From Hymenobacter sp. 5317J-9 (GTDB lineage Bacteria; Bacteroidota; Bacteroidia; Cytophagales; Hymenobacteraceae), in the NCBI RefSeq assembly GCF_022921075.1, contig NZ_CP095050.1:434001-498000 (forward strand): a stretch of DNA of 64,000 nt, read 5' to 3'. A program made the position numbers and the translations under genes. The notes beneath the pieces were generated by a model, which was not told where the DNA came from, made no database searches, and saw only the letters and a list, made by a program, of their open reading frames with translations. Shown here piece by piece: positions 38,810 to 46,483 of this stretch (positions are counted from its first letter, which is position 1; each line of letters starts with the position of its first letter).

Positions 38810-38853
38810 GCAGTTATCAGTGAGCAGTTATCAGTGAGCAGTTATCAGTGAGC
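38763..38853 (+). repeat. 14-bp tandem repeat array
   Basis: Six full copies of AGTTATCAGTGAGC (38770-38853; the second copy has GGGC for GAGC) plus a partial copy at 38763-38769. It covers the 3' end of the EEP gene and the region upstream of the four-helix-bundle gene. Confidence 0.93.
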
Positions 38854-38874
38854 AATCAACCGTTCACTGATAAC
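38841..38874. repeat. Hairpin formed by the last tandem copy and its inverted copy
   Basis: GTTATCAGTGA (38841-38851) is the exact reverse complement of TCACTGATAAC (38864-38874), with a 12-bp loop. It ends 15 bp before the ATG of the four-helix-bundle gene. Confidence 0.85.
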
Positions 38875-38889
38875 CGAGTAGTTTTGGCT

Positions 38890-39255
38890 ATGGATAAGCC
38901 ACAGTACGAAGCCGGTCCGCTGCTACAGAAATCGTTTGCTTTCGCGGTGCGCATGATGAAATTCTACCGCCACCTGCAAACGAATGAGCGGGAATTCGTA
39001 GTCTCCAAGCAAATGGTTCGCAGCGCGACGGCGATAGGAGCAAACGCAGAAGAAGCAACCGGGGCAATATCGACTGCTGACTTTACGAGCAAAATTTCCA
39101 TTGCCTACAAAGAGGCCCGTGAGACAAGTTATTGGCTCCGGTTGTTACAGGCGGCTGGCTACATCGAGGAAAAGATGTTTCTCTCACTTCACGACGATTG
39201 TCAGCAACTTTGTCGTATTCTATTCTCCATTCTGCGCTCAAGCGGCCGCGCATAA
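38890..39255 (+). CDS. Four helix bundle protein (TIGR02436 / 23S rRNA IVP-like)
   Basis: 121 residues from ATG 38890 (MDKPQYEAGPLLQKSFAFAV); an earlier in-frame GTG lies in the repeat. The profile is all-helical with the family landmarks: an N-terminal helix with KSFAFAVRMMKFYRHL, then VVSKQMVRSATAIGANAEEA, DFTSKISIAYKEARETSYWL, and a last helix ending ILFSILRSS. Members are known from the intervening sequences of 23S rRNA genes and from many free-standing loci; their biochemical role is not established. Base use is less GC-rich than in the neighbours. Short repeats related to each other flank the gene on both sides, suggesting it arrived as a cassette between the EEP gene and cysS. Confidence 0.92.
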   Translation: MDKPQYEAGPLLQKSFAFAVRMMKFYRHLQTNEREFVVSKQMVRSATAIGANAEEATGAISTADFTSKISIAYKEARETSYWLRLLQAAGYIEEKMFLSLHDDCQQLCRILFSILRSSGRA

Positions 39256-39258
39256 GTG

Positions 39259-39344
39259 CAGTTAACAGTTACCAATGAGCAGTTATCAATGCTGTTCCAC
39301 TCTCTTCAAACAACTGTTCACTGCTCACTGACAACTGTTAACTG
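39259..39344. repeat. Inverted repeat downstream of the four-helix-bundle gene
   Basis: The 25-bp left arm (39259-39283, starting CAGTTAACAGTT) matches the reverse complement of the right arm (39320-39344) at 22 of 25 positions. Its inner part, TGAGCAGTTATCA, is the same motif as the upstream 14-bp array. It ends 6 bp before the cysS ATG. Confidence 0.8.
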
Positions 39345-39350
39345 ATTTTC

Positions 39351-40838
39351 ATGCTCTCGCTCTATAACACGCTTTCCCGCCGAAAAGAAGAATTCCAGCC
39401 CGTGCACCCGCCCCAGGTGGGTGTGTACTTATGCGGCCCCACCGTGTACAGCGAGGCGCATTTGGGCAACGCGCGCGGGCCGGTGGTGTTCGACGTGCTG
39501 ACGCGCTACCTGCGTCACCTGGGCCACCAGGTGCGCTACGTGCGCAACATCACCGACGTGGGCCACCTCGAAAGCGACGCCGACACCGGCGAGGACAAGA
39601 TGGAGAAAGCCGCCCGCGCGGCCCGCATCGAGCCCATGCAGGTGGCCCAGCACTTCACCAACCGCTACCGCCAGCACATGCTGGCGTTGGGCTGCTTGCC
39701 GCCCGACATCGAGCCCCAGGCCAGCGGCCACATCATCGAGCAGATTCAGGTCATCGAGGAAATCATCGCCAACGGCCTGGCCTATGAGGTGAACGGCTCG
39801 GTGTATTTCGACGTGCCTAAGTACAACGAGTCCGAACGCTACGGCAAGCTCTCGAACCGCAGCATTGAAGACCAGCTGGCCGGCACGCGTGCCAACCTGG
39901 AGGGCCAGAGCGAGAAGCGCAGCCCGCTGGACTTTGCCCTTTGGAAAAAGGCCGCGCCCGAGCACATCATGCGCTGGCCTTCGCCCTGGGGCGAAGGATT
40001 CCCCGGCTGGCACCTGGAGTGCTCGGCCATGAGCCGCAAGTACCTCGGCAAGCTGAGCGACATCCACGGCGGCGGCCTGGACCTGATGTTTCCGCACCAC
40101 GAGTGCGAAATCGCGCAGAGCCAGGGCAGCCATGCCCACACCGACGAGGCCCGCTTCTGGCTGCACAACAACATGATAACCGTGAACGGCACCAAGATGA
40201 GCAAGAGCCTGGGCAACTTCGTGCTGCTCGGCGACATGTTTGTGGGGCCCACCGGCGGCTTGTCACAGGCGTATTCGCCCATGGTGGTGCGCTTCTTCCT
40301 GCTGCAGGCCCACTACCGCTCGCCCGTGGACGTGAGCGACGACGCCCTGCAGGCCGCCCGCAAAGGCTACCGCAAGCTGATGAACGGCCTGCGCCTGCTG
40401 GATAAGCTCACGGCCACGGAAGTGACCGGCGAAGTATCGGAAACCGCCGCTCAGCAGCTGCTGGCCTTGGCCGCCAAGCCTGCCGAGTTCCTCAACGACG
40501 ACCTGAACACGCCGCGCGCCTTGGCTGCCCTGTTCGACCTGCTTAAGCGCTTCAACACCCTGGCGGCCACGCCAGCCGCCTTGGCCGAAGTGGGCGCTAA
40601 GGCGCTGGCGCAAGCCGCCGCCACCTACCGCACCCTGGTGCAGGACGTGCTGGGCCTGCAGGACGAGCCCCGCGCCAACGCCGAGCTGCTCCTCGACCTC
40701 ACGCTGGGCTTTTATTCCGAAGCCAAAGCCGACAAAGCCTACGACAAGGTGGACCAGATTCGGGCCGCCCTCAAAGGCCAGGGCATCGTGATAAAAGACA
40801 CCAAGGCCGGCGTGGAGTGGGCCTACAGCGAGGAATAA
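39351..40838 (+). CDS. cysS: Cysteinyl-tRNA synthetase
   Basis: Charges tRNA-Cys. 495 residues, normal length. The zinc site and HIGH region are clear: LCGPTVYSEAHLGNARG (~27-43, HIGH variant HLGN), GWHLECSAMS and HHECEIAQS supply the other zinc ligands, and KMSKSLGNFV is the KMSKS loop. The C-terminal helical anticodon domain runs from ~330. The ATG is fixed by the conserved MLSLYNTLSRRKEEF. The region upstream is entirely repeat DNA, so its own promoter, if any, has been displaced or is supplied by the cassette. The product links to the Cys-codon leader found at 55172-55207 only through tRNA-Cys; they are 15 kb apart. Confidence 0.97.
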   Translation: MLSLYNTLSRRKEEFQPVHPPQVGVYLCGPTVYSEAHLGNARGPVVFDVLTRYLRHLGHQVRYVRNITDVGHLESDADTGEDKMEKAARAARIEPMQVAQHFTNRYRQHMLALGCLPPDIEPQASGHIIEQIQVIEEIIANGLAYEVNGSVYFDVPKYNESERYGKLSNRSIEDQLAGTRANLEGQSEKRSPLDFALWKKAAPEHIMRWPSPWGEGFPGWHLECSAMSRKYLGKLSDIHGGGLDLMFPHHECEIAQSQGSHAHTDEARFWLHNNMITVNGTKMSKSLGNFVLLGDMFVGPTGGLSQAYSPMVVRFFLLQAHYRSPVDVSDDALQAARKGYRKLMNGLRLLDKLTATEVTGEVSETAAQQLLALAAKPAEFLNDDLNTPRALAALFDLLKRFNTLAATPAALAEVGAKALAQAAATYRTLVQDVLGLQDEPRANAELLLDLTLGFYSEAKADKAYDKVDQIRAALKGQGIVIKDTKAGVEWAYSEE

Positions 40839-40890
40839 TTTCGCAAGCCCACTGCATCACATTTATTCACTAACCGAAACATTCGCCAGG

Positions 40891-40931
40891 CTCCCCCTCT
40901 CCTTTGGGAGAGGGGGCCGGGGGTGAGGCCC
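40891..40931. repeat. C/G-rich palindromic intergenic repeat
   Basis: CCCCCTCTCC pairs perfectly with GGAGAGGGGG over a TTTG loop (40893-40916), followed by CCGGGGGTGAGGCC. Sequences of this kind are widespread intergenic repeats. Here it separates cysS from the M28 lipoprotein gene and may act as a terminator. Confidence 0.7.
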
Positions 40932-40957
40932 ACCGTCCGCGCCGCATCGCACGTCGC

Positions 40958-41998
40958 ATGAATTTCCGCACTTTCCGCCTTCCCCTGGCCGCTCTGGCGG
41001 GCCTGCTCGTTCTCACCGGCTGCCCGGACAAAACCAAAACCACCGAAACGGCCGACACCAGCGCGCCGGCTGCCCCCAAGCTGCCCAAGGCGCCGGTGTT
41101 CAACGCCGACTCGGCCTATGCCTTCACGGCCAAGCAGGTGAGCTTCGGGCCGCGCGTGCCCAACTCGAAGGCCCACGTGGCCTGCGGCGATTGGCTGGTG
41201 CGCAAGCTGAAGGGCTACGGCCTGAAGGTGATGGAGCAGCCGTTCACGGCGATGACGTTTGACGGCACCAACATCCGGGCCCGCAACATCATTGCCCAGT
41301 ACCAGCCCACGGCGGCGCGGCGCGTGGCCATCTTCGGCCACTGGGACACCCGGCCTTTCGCCGATGCCGACAAGGACCCGGCCAAGAAAAACAAGCCCAT
41401 GGACGGCGCTTCCGACGGCGCCAGCGCCGTGGCCGTGGCCCTGGAAATGGCACGGGTGCTCAGCCAGCAGCCCGATTCGCTGGCCCCCAACGTGGGCGTC
41501 GACTTCATCTTCTTCGACGCCGAGGACTGGGGCCACGACGAGGGCACTCAGCAGGGCGTGAAAAACCAGCTCGACGGCAGCGGCACCGACTCGTGGTGCC
41601 TGGGCTCGCAGTACTGGTCCAAAAACCTGCTGCCCGTGGGCTACAAGGCCGAGTTCGGCGTGCTGCTCGACATGGTGGGCGCCAAGGGCGGCACCTTCAC
41701 CCGCGAAGAAACCTCGCGCACCAACGCCCGCGGCCCGCTCGACAAAATCTGGAACACGGCGGCCACGCTGGGCTACTCCGATTTCTTCCGCTTCCAGGAC
41801 ACCGGCGGCATCACCGACGACCACGTGTACACGAACCGGGCCGGCATCCCCACGCTCGACATCTACGACCACCCCACTTACGGCGACGACTACTTTCCCG
41901 CCTACCACCACGCCACCACCGACAACATGAGCATCATCGACCGCAAGACGCTCAAGGCGGTGGGCCAGACCATGGTGCAGGTGCTCTACGTCGACTAA
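40958..41998 (+). CDS. M28-family lipoprotein, glutaminyl cyclase-like
   Basis: 346 residues from ATG 40958 (MNFRTFRLPLAALAGLLVLT, lipobox LTGC); upstream in-frame codons translate the palindromic repeat. The domain is a zinc hydrolase of the M28 fold: FGHWDTRPFAD, DGASDGASAVAVALEMARVL, FFDAEDWG, and a C-terminal DDHVYTNRAGIPTLDIYDHP. The HWDTRP and DAEDWG variants are those of bacterial glutaminyl-peptide cyclotransferase-like proteins rather than plain aminopeptidases. Such enzymes convert N-terminal Gln to pyroglutamate, which is frequent on exported Bacteroidota proteins after signal cleavage. Whether this copy cyclises or hydrolyses cannot be decided from sequence. Confidence 0.87.
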   Translation: MNFRTFRLPLAALAGLLVLTGCPDKTKTTETADTSAPAAPKLPKAPVFNADSAYAFTAKQVSFGPRVPNSKAHVACGDWLVRKLKGYGLKVMEQPFTAMTFDGTNIRARNIIAQYQPTAARRVAIFGHWDTRPFADADKDPAKKNKPMDGASDGASAVAVALEMARVLSQQPDSLAPNVGVDFIFFDAEDWGHDEGTQQGVKNQLDGSGTDSWCLGSQYWSKNLLPVGYKAEFGVLLDMVGAKGGTFTREETSRTNARGPLDKIWNTAATLGYSDFFRFQDTGGITDDHVYTNRAGIPTLDIYDHPTYGDDYFPAYHHATTDNMSIIDRKTLKAVGQTMVQVLYVD

Positions 41999-42118
41999 GA
42001 AGTGCCTAAGCCTTCCTAAGTCAACGGCGACCTTGAAATGACAGGCGAAAACGGCCAGCGGGGCAACCTGTCGGCCGGTTTGCTAATCAGCCTATTTTAC
42101 CCTCATCTTTCTTTGCGC

Positions 42119-43441
42119 TTGAAACACTTCGCCCTCCTGCTCACGCTGTTGGCCTGCTACCTGCCCGCGGCGGCCCAATCCAAACTCAAAACCCAGGTCA
42201 GCTCCCTGTTCTATTTCCGGCAGCGGGTAGACGTGCAGCCCTACGCCGGCCGCGCCTACCGCCTCTCGGCCCGCATGAAAGTGGACGCTCCGGCCGGCGA
42301 CAGTGCCGATGCCAACGTTTTTGCGGTGGTCTTTGATAAGAACAAGAAGTTTCTGAGCATGAGCAAGCCCGGCCAGATGCGGGCCAAGCGGCGCGACGGC
42401 CAGTGGCGCACCTTCTCCCTCTCCGGCACGCTGCCCCGCACCGCCGTCGGGCTGACCCTTAATGCCAACGTCTACCTCAACGGCACCTTCGGCTACGACG
42501 ACTTCAAGCTGGAAGTGGCCGCCGGCAAAGGCCAGTGGCAGGCCGTGCCGCTGCTCAACGGCGACTTTGAGGCCGCCCGCGCCGACAGCGCCAGCGGTTT
42601 CCCCAACGGCTGGCGGCCGCTTTACCTCAACGAGGCTTTTCGGTTCCGCACCGCGCAGGAGCCCGCTGGCAACCACTACCTGGAGCTCGCCGGCCAGGGC
42701 GCCGTGCACTACGGCAAAAACGCCCGCGCCGGGCACACGGTGGCCGTCAACGGCATCAAGCTTTACTACGAAACCTACGGCACCGGCGAGCCCCTGCTGC
42801 TGCTGCACGGCAACGGCCAGTCCATCTCGGCCTTCAATGGCCAGATTCCGGAATTGGCCAAGCACTACCAGGTTATCGCCGTTGACACCCGCGCCCAGGG
42901 CCAGAGCACCAACGGCAAGCCCACGCTCACCTACGACCTGTTTGCCGACGACATGAGCGCCCTGCTCACGGCCCTGCACATTCCCGCCGCGCACGTGGTG
43001 GGCTGGAGCGACGGCGGCAACACCGGCCTCAGCATGGCCCTGCACCACCCGCAGCAGGTGAAGAAGCTGGTGACCATGGGCGCTAACCTCTGGGCCGACT
43101 CCACGGCCGTGACCGCCGCCACCCTCAAAGAAGTGCGCCAGGGCAAAGCCCTGACCACGCTGCTCTACCCCGTCAACCAGCAGGCGCGCAAGGTGCGCCC
43201 GCTCATGGTGCTGCTGCTCGACTATCCGCGCATGAAGGCCGTGGACCTGGCCGGCGTCGCCGTGCCCACGCTGGTGCTGGCCGGCGAGAAAGACCTCATC
43301 AAAGAGGAACATTCCCGCCTCATTGCCCGCAGCCTGCCGCACGGGCAGGTGCAGTTTCTGCCCGGCCTCACGCACTACGCCCCGCAGGAAGACCCGGCCG
43401 TGTTCAACGCGGCGGTGCTGGCGTTTTTGGGAAAGCCGTAG
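42119..43441 (+). CDS. Exported alpha/beta hydrolase with N-terminal carbohydrate-binding-like domain
   Basis: ~440 residues from TTG 42119 (followed by AAA), giving the signal peptide LKHFALLLTLLACYLPAAAQ; ATG 42038 is 27 codons upstream. Residues ~30-205 look like a jelly-roll module (YAGRAYRLSARMKVDAPAGD, NGTFGYDDFKLEVA). ~210-440 is an alpha/beta hydrolase: oxyanion region LLLLHGNGQSISAF, nucleophile elbow GWSDGGNTG, acid near VLAGEKDLI and catalytic His in GLTHYAP. Substrate unknown; an ester or lactone is likely. It converges with the next gene, leaving only 19 bp between stops. Confidence 0.86.
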   Translation: MKHFALLLTLLACYLPAAAQSKLKTQVSSLFYFRQRVDVQPYAGRAYRLSARMKVDAPAGDSADANVFAVVFDKNKKFLSMSKPGQMRAKRRDGQWRTFSLSGTLPRTAVGLTLNANVYLNGTFGYDDFKLEVAAGKGQWQAVPLLNGDFEAARADSASGFPNGWRPLYLNEAFRFRTAQEPAGNHYLELAGQGAVHYGKNARAGHTVAVNGIKLYYETYGTGEPLLLLHGNGQSISAFNGQIPELAKHYQVIAVDTRAQGQSTNGKPTLTYDLFADDMSALLTALHIPAAHVVGWSDGGNTGLSMALHHPQQVKKLVTMGANLWADSTAVTAATLKEVRQGKALTTLLYPVNQQARKVRPLMVLLLDYPRMKAVDLAGVAVPTLVLAGEKDLIKEEHSRLIARSLPHGQVQFLPGLTHYAPQEDPAVFNAAVLAFLGKP

Positions 43442-43460
43442 GTAATCAACCGCCGGGTAG

Positions 43461-45224
43461 CTACTCCACCAGCAGCTTGGCGGTGCGGGTACCGGCCCGT
43501 ACCACGTAAATACCGGCTGGCGTTCCGCTCGGAAGCACCAGCGCTGCGGCACCCGTTGCGTCGGCAGTTGCGAGGAGAAGGGGGCGGCCGAGGGTATCGA
43601 CCACCGCCAGCACGGCGTGCGGAGTGGCCCCCGCCACGGCCACCCAGTCGTGGGCCGGGGATGGGTAAAGGGCTAGCGTGGCCGCGGCGGCCGGCACCGT
43701 TGCCAGCGGGCCGGTACCCCCGTTGAGGCGCACGCTCACGGTGTTGGTACTGCGGTTGGTGGCCAGGAGGTCGAGGTCGCCGTCGCCATCCACATCGCCC
43801 AATACTACGCTGTTGTTGAGGCCGTTGAGGGTGGGCTGCCCGCCGGGTGGCGGGCTCGTGAAGGCGCCGCCGGCGTTGAGGCGCACGCTGGCCACGCCGT
43901 GTAGCTCGCCCGCTGCTACCACATCGAGGTCGCCGTCGCCGTCCACATCGCCCAGGGCCAGACTGGTTGGGTAGGCAGGCAAGGAGAAGCTGACGTTAGG
44001 GTTAACGTTTGCAAAGCTGCCCGCGCCGTTGTTGTGCAGCACTATCCCCGTGGTGTTGTAATACTGCGTGATGACGGCATCGAGGTCGCCGTCGCCGTCC
44101 ACATCGCCCAAGGCAATGGCGTGCGGGCCGAAGCCGGCCACGACGTCGGCATTGGTGGCCGGCGCTGTAAACACCCCGGCGCCGTTGTTGAGGCGCACGC
44201 TCACCGTGCCCTGGTTGCCACTGCCAATGCTCTCGTTGGTGGCCAGCAGGTCGAGGTCGCCGTCGCCGTCCACATCGCCTAGTGCAACTTGGCGGGTGCG
44301 TGCGCCCGCCGCCACCAAGCCGTTGGTAGCCGGCACCGCAAATGCGCCGTGGCCGTCGTTGAGGCCAATGCTTACCGAACCCGTGCCGAAATTGGCCGTC
44401 ACGAAATCCAAATCGCCATCGCCGTCAATGTCTCCCAGCGCCAGGTGACCGGGGCCCTGGCCCAGCGGGACGTACGCCGAGCCGGATGCGCCCAAGCGGC
44501 CGCCGCCGAGGCCGACCAGCACGGCCACCGTCTGGTCAGCTTCGTTGGCGATGAGCACATCGAGCAGGCCGTCGCCGTTCACATCGCCCAGCACCACGCT
44601 CGAAGGCATGGCGGACAGTAGCCAGTCGAAGCCGGCGGGGCTAGCGAGAAAGCGGCCGGTACCGTCGTTGAAGCGCAGGCTGAGGTTGTTGCTGCCCGCG
44701 TCGACAGTGACCAAGTCGAGGTCGCCGTCGCCATCTAGGTCGCCTACCGCCACGCTCACCGGGCGGATGCCCACGGCCGGCTCGGCGTTGGTGGCCGGGG
44801 CGGCAAATGCCCCGCGCCCCGTGCCGGCCACGGCCGTCGTGAATTGGCCCACCCAGGGCTGGGCCAAGGCGCCGGTGCTGGCCTGTGCCGCCGTGGTCAC
44901 GGTATAGCGCACGGTTTCGCCGGGGCGGAAGTCGTAGGGCTGCGGGGCAAAGCGCAGGCCATTGCCGCTGACCGTAGCCGGCGTGGCGCCCCGCGAGCGC
45001 AGCCCCCCCCGCTGGCTACTAAATACCTTGAGTGCCCCGGCCGAGCCCGCCGTGAGCGGCTGGCTGAAGCTGACCACGAGCGGCCCGTTTCGAGGGGCAG
45101 CCCCGGCGTTGGCCGCCGGGGTAGTGCTGAGCACGGTAGGCGCCTGCGCCCAGGCCCTGGCAGTGGGCCACAGGAGCAGAATGGAAGCAGCGAAGTAAAT
45201 GGCCCGGGGGTAGGGTTGCGTCAT
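43461..45224 (-). CDS. FG-GAP/VCBS repeat protein with T9SS type A sorting domain
   Basis: 587 residues. The signal peptide ends near ARAWAQA. Residues ~28-135 form an Ig-like domain (Big_5 type: PTVLSTTPAANAGAAPRNGP). ~150-505 hold seven or more FG-GAP units, each with a calcium-binding GDVDGDGDLD-type loop. The C-terminal ~75 residues (LALYPSPAHDWVAVAGATPH, YVVRAGTRTAKLLVE) are a type A sorting domain, so export by T9SS and covalent surface attachment are expected. The DNA encoding the loops is itself a direct repeat. FG-GAP proteins commonly bind other macromolecules; the ligand is unknown. Confidence 0.9.
   Translation of the reverse strand: MTQPYPRAIYFAASILLLWPTARAWAQAPTVLSTTPAANAGAAPRNGPLVVSFSQPLTAGSAGALKVFSSQRGGLRSRGATPATVSGNGLRFAPQPYDFRPGETVRYTVTTAAQASTGALAQPWVGQFTTAVAGTGRGAFAAPATNAEPAVGIRPVSVAVGDLDGDGDLDLVTVDAGSNNLSLRFNDGTGRFLASPAGFDWLLSAMPSSVVLGDVNGDGLLDVLIANEADQTVAVLVGLGGGRLGASGSAYVPLGQGPGHLALGDIDGDGDLDFVTANFGTGSVSIGLNDGHGAFAVPATNGLVAAGARTRQVALGDVDGDGDLDLLATNESIGSGNQGTVSVRLNNGAGVFTAPATNADVVAGFGPHAIALGDVDGDGDLDAVITQYYNTTGIVLHNNGAGSFANVNPNVSFSLPAYPTSLALGDVDGDGDLDVVAAGELHGVASVRLNAGGAFTSPPPGGQPTLNGLNNSVVLGDVDGDGDLDLLATNRSTNTVSVRLNGGTGPLATVPAAAATLALYPSPAHDWVAVAGATPHAVLAVVDTLGRPLLLATADATGAAALVLPSGTPAGIYVVRAGTRTAKLLVE
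43760..44760 (-). repeat. Direct repeats encoding GDVDGDGDLD loops
   Basis: The block TCGAGGTCGCCGTCGCC and following CCACATCGCC recurs at about 43771, 43922, 44081, 44251, 44402 (diverged), 44563 (diverged) and 44714, roughly every 150-170 bp, inside the FG-GAP gene. Confidence 0.8.
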
Positions 45225-45320
45225 AGAGCAGGGTAAAATCGGGCAGCAGCAATAGTTGTGCCTCGTTTATCCCATTCTGCTCCAGGCAAAGGCATGAACA
45301 GTTGGCTGTCGGCTGGATGT

Positions 45321-46226
45321 TTACGCCGTCAGTCGGCCCCCTTCGTCGCCCACCGTCAGCGTCACGGTCTGGCCCACCACCAGCGCCAGGTTGTCGGCCT
45401 CGTGGCCCACGGGGAAGCCATACGCCACCGGGAAGTTGTACATCTGCGCGTAGCGGTCAATGATTTCCTCGGCTGTCACGCCGAAGGGGATGGCGTTGTC
45501 GCGCATCTGGGAGAAGTGGCCCACCACCAGGGCGGCCAGCCCCTGCAGTTGCCCGCTGCGGTGCAGGTGCAGCATCATGCGGTCGACGTGGTAGAGGTAT
45601 TCGTCGAGGTCTTCCAGAAACAGAATGCGGCCCGCGAAGCCGGCCTGCGAAGCCGTGCCCGTGACCGTTTGGAGCAAGCTCAGGTTGCCACCCACCAGCT
45701 CGCCGGTGGCCGTGCCGGGGCGGTTGAGGGCGTGGGGCGCGGCCGCAATGGGCTGAAAGGGTTCACCAAACAAGGCCCGGCGCAGGGTTTCGAGCGCCAG
45801 CTCGCCGCCCTCCTGATGAAACAGCACCGGCATGACGCCGTGGATGCTGGCGTGGCCCAGGGCCAGCAGGTGCGCGTTGAGCACGGTGATGTCGGAAAAG
45901 CCGGCCACCCACTTGGGGGCGCTGCGGAAGGCCGTGAAGTCGAGCCCGTCGACGATGCGGGCGGTGCCGTAACCGCCCCGCGCGCACAGGATGGCCCGAA
46001 TGCTGGGGTCGTCGAGCTGGCGCTGGAAGTCGGCGCGGCGCAGGTCGTCGGGCCCGGCAAACTGGTAGAAGTCGCCGGCAATGCTTTCGCCTAGCACCAC
46101 CTCCAGGCCCCAGCTTTCGAGGGTGGCAACGGCGGGGGCTAGGTCGGTGGCCGAAATTTTGCGGGCGGGGCTCACAATGGCCACGCGCTGGCCGGCTTGC
46201 AGGGCAGGAGGGAAGGTGATGGGCAT
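45321..46226 (-). CDS. LD-carboxypeptidase (peptidase S66)
   Basis: Removes the terminal D-Ala from murein tetrapeptides during recycling; cytoplasmic. 301 residues from ATG 46226 (MPITFPPALQAGQRVAIVSP). Further upstream the frame is open to 46361 but not protein-like. S66 features are the nucleophile Ser in WVAGFSDITVLNAHLLALG, CARGGYGTARIVDGLDF, the Glu in GRILFLEDLDEYLYHVDRM and the His in ALVVGHFSQMRDN. No signal peptide is seen. It is divergent from the secreted esterase gene; the 257-bp region between holds no other gene and must contain both promoters (TACCTTCG near 46388 is one base off a -7 box on the plus strand). Confidence 0.94.
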   Translation of the reverse strand: MPITFPPALQAGQRVAIVSPARKISATDLAPAVATLESWGLEVVLGESIAGDFYQFAGPDDLRRADFQRQLDDPSIRAILCARGGYGTARIVDGLDFTAFRSAPKWVAGFSDITVLNAHLLALGHASIHGVMPVLFHQEGGELALETLRRALFGEPFQPIAAAPHALNRPGTATGELVGGNLSLLQTVTGTASQAGFAGRILFLEDLDEYLYHVDRMMLHLHRSGQLQGLAALVVGHFSQMRDNAIPFGVTAEEIIDRYAQMYNFPVAYGFPVGHEADNLALVVGQTVTLTVGDEGGRLTA

Positions 46227-46483
46227 AGATGAAGCAAAGGTTGGAGTCGTTGGACGACACAGGGGCGGGGCTTTTCCGAGCCCGCCGTTGAACAAAAAGT
46301 CATTGTCACGGGGCCATATGCCGGGCTGGGACGGGCCCCTGCCTCTACGGCATTTGGGCAAGGCGGCTGCAAATAACGGGGTTCGTACCTTCGGAACCCC
46401 AGTTCCGCTGGTCGCCTAACCCTACGCCCCGTTTGTACGTCAGCCCATTGGCTTCATTCCGTTCACCTTTCACCCCATCGTCT

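Noticed and set aside
38763..38853. 14-bp tandem repeats as a CRISPR array
   Set aside because: The units are directly adjacent without spacers, too short for CRISPR repeats, and no cas gene is present.
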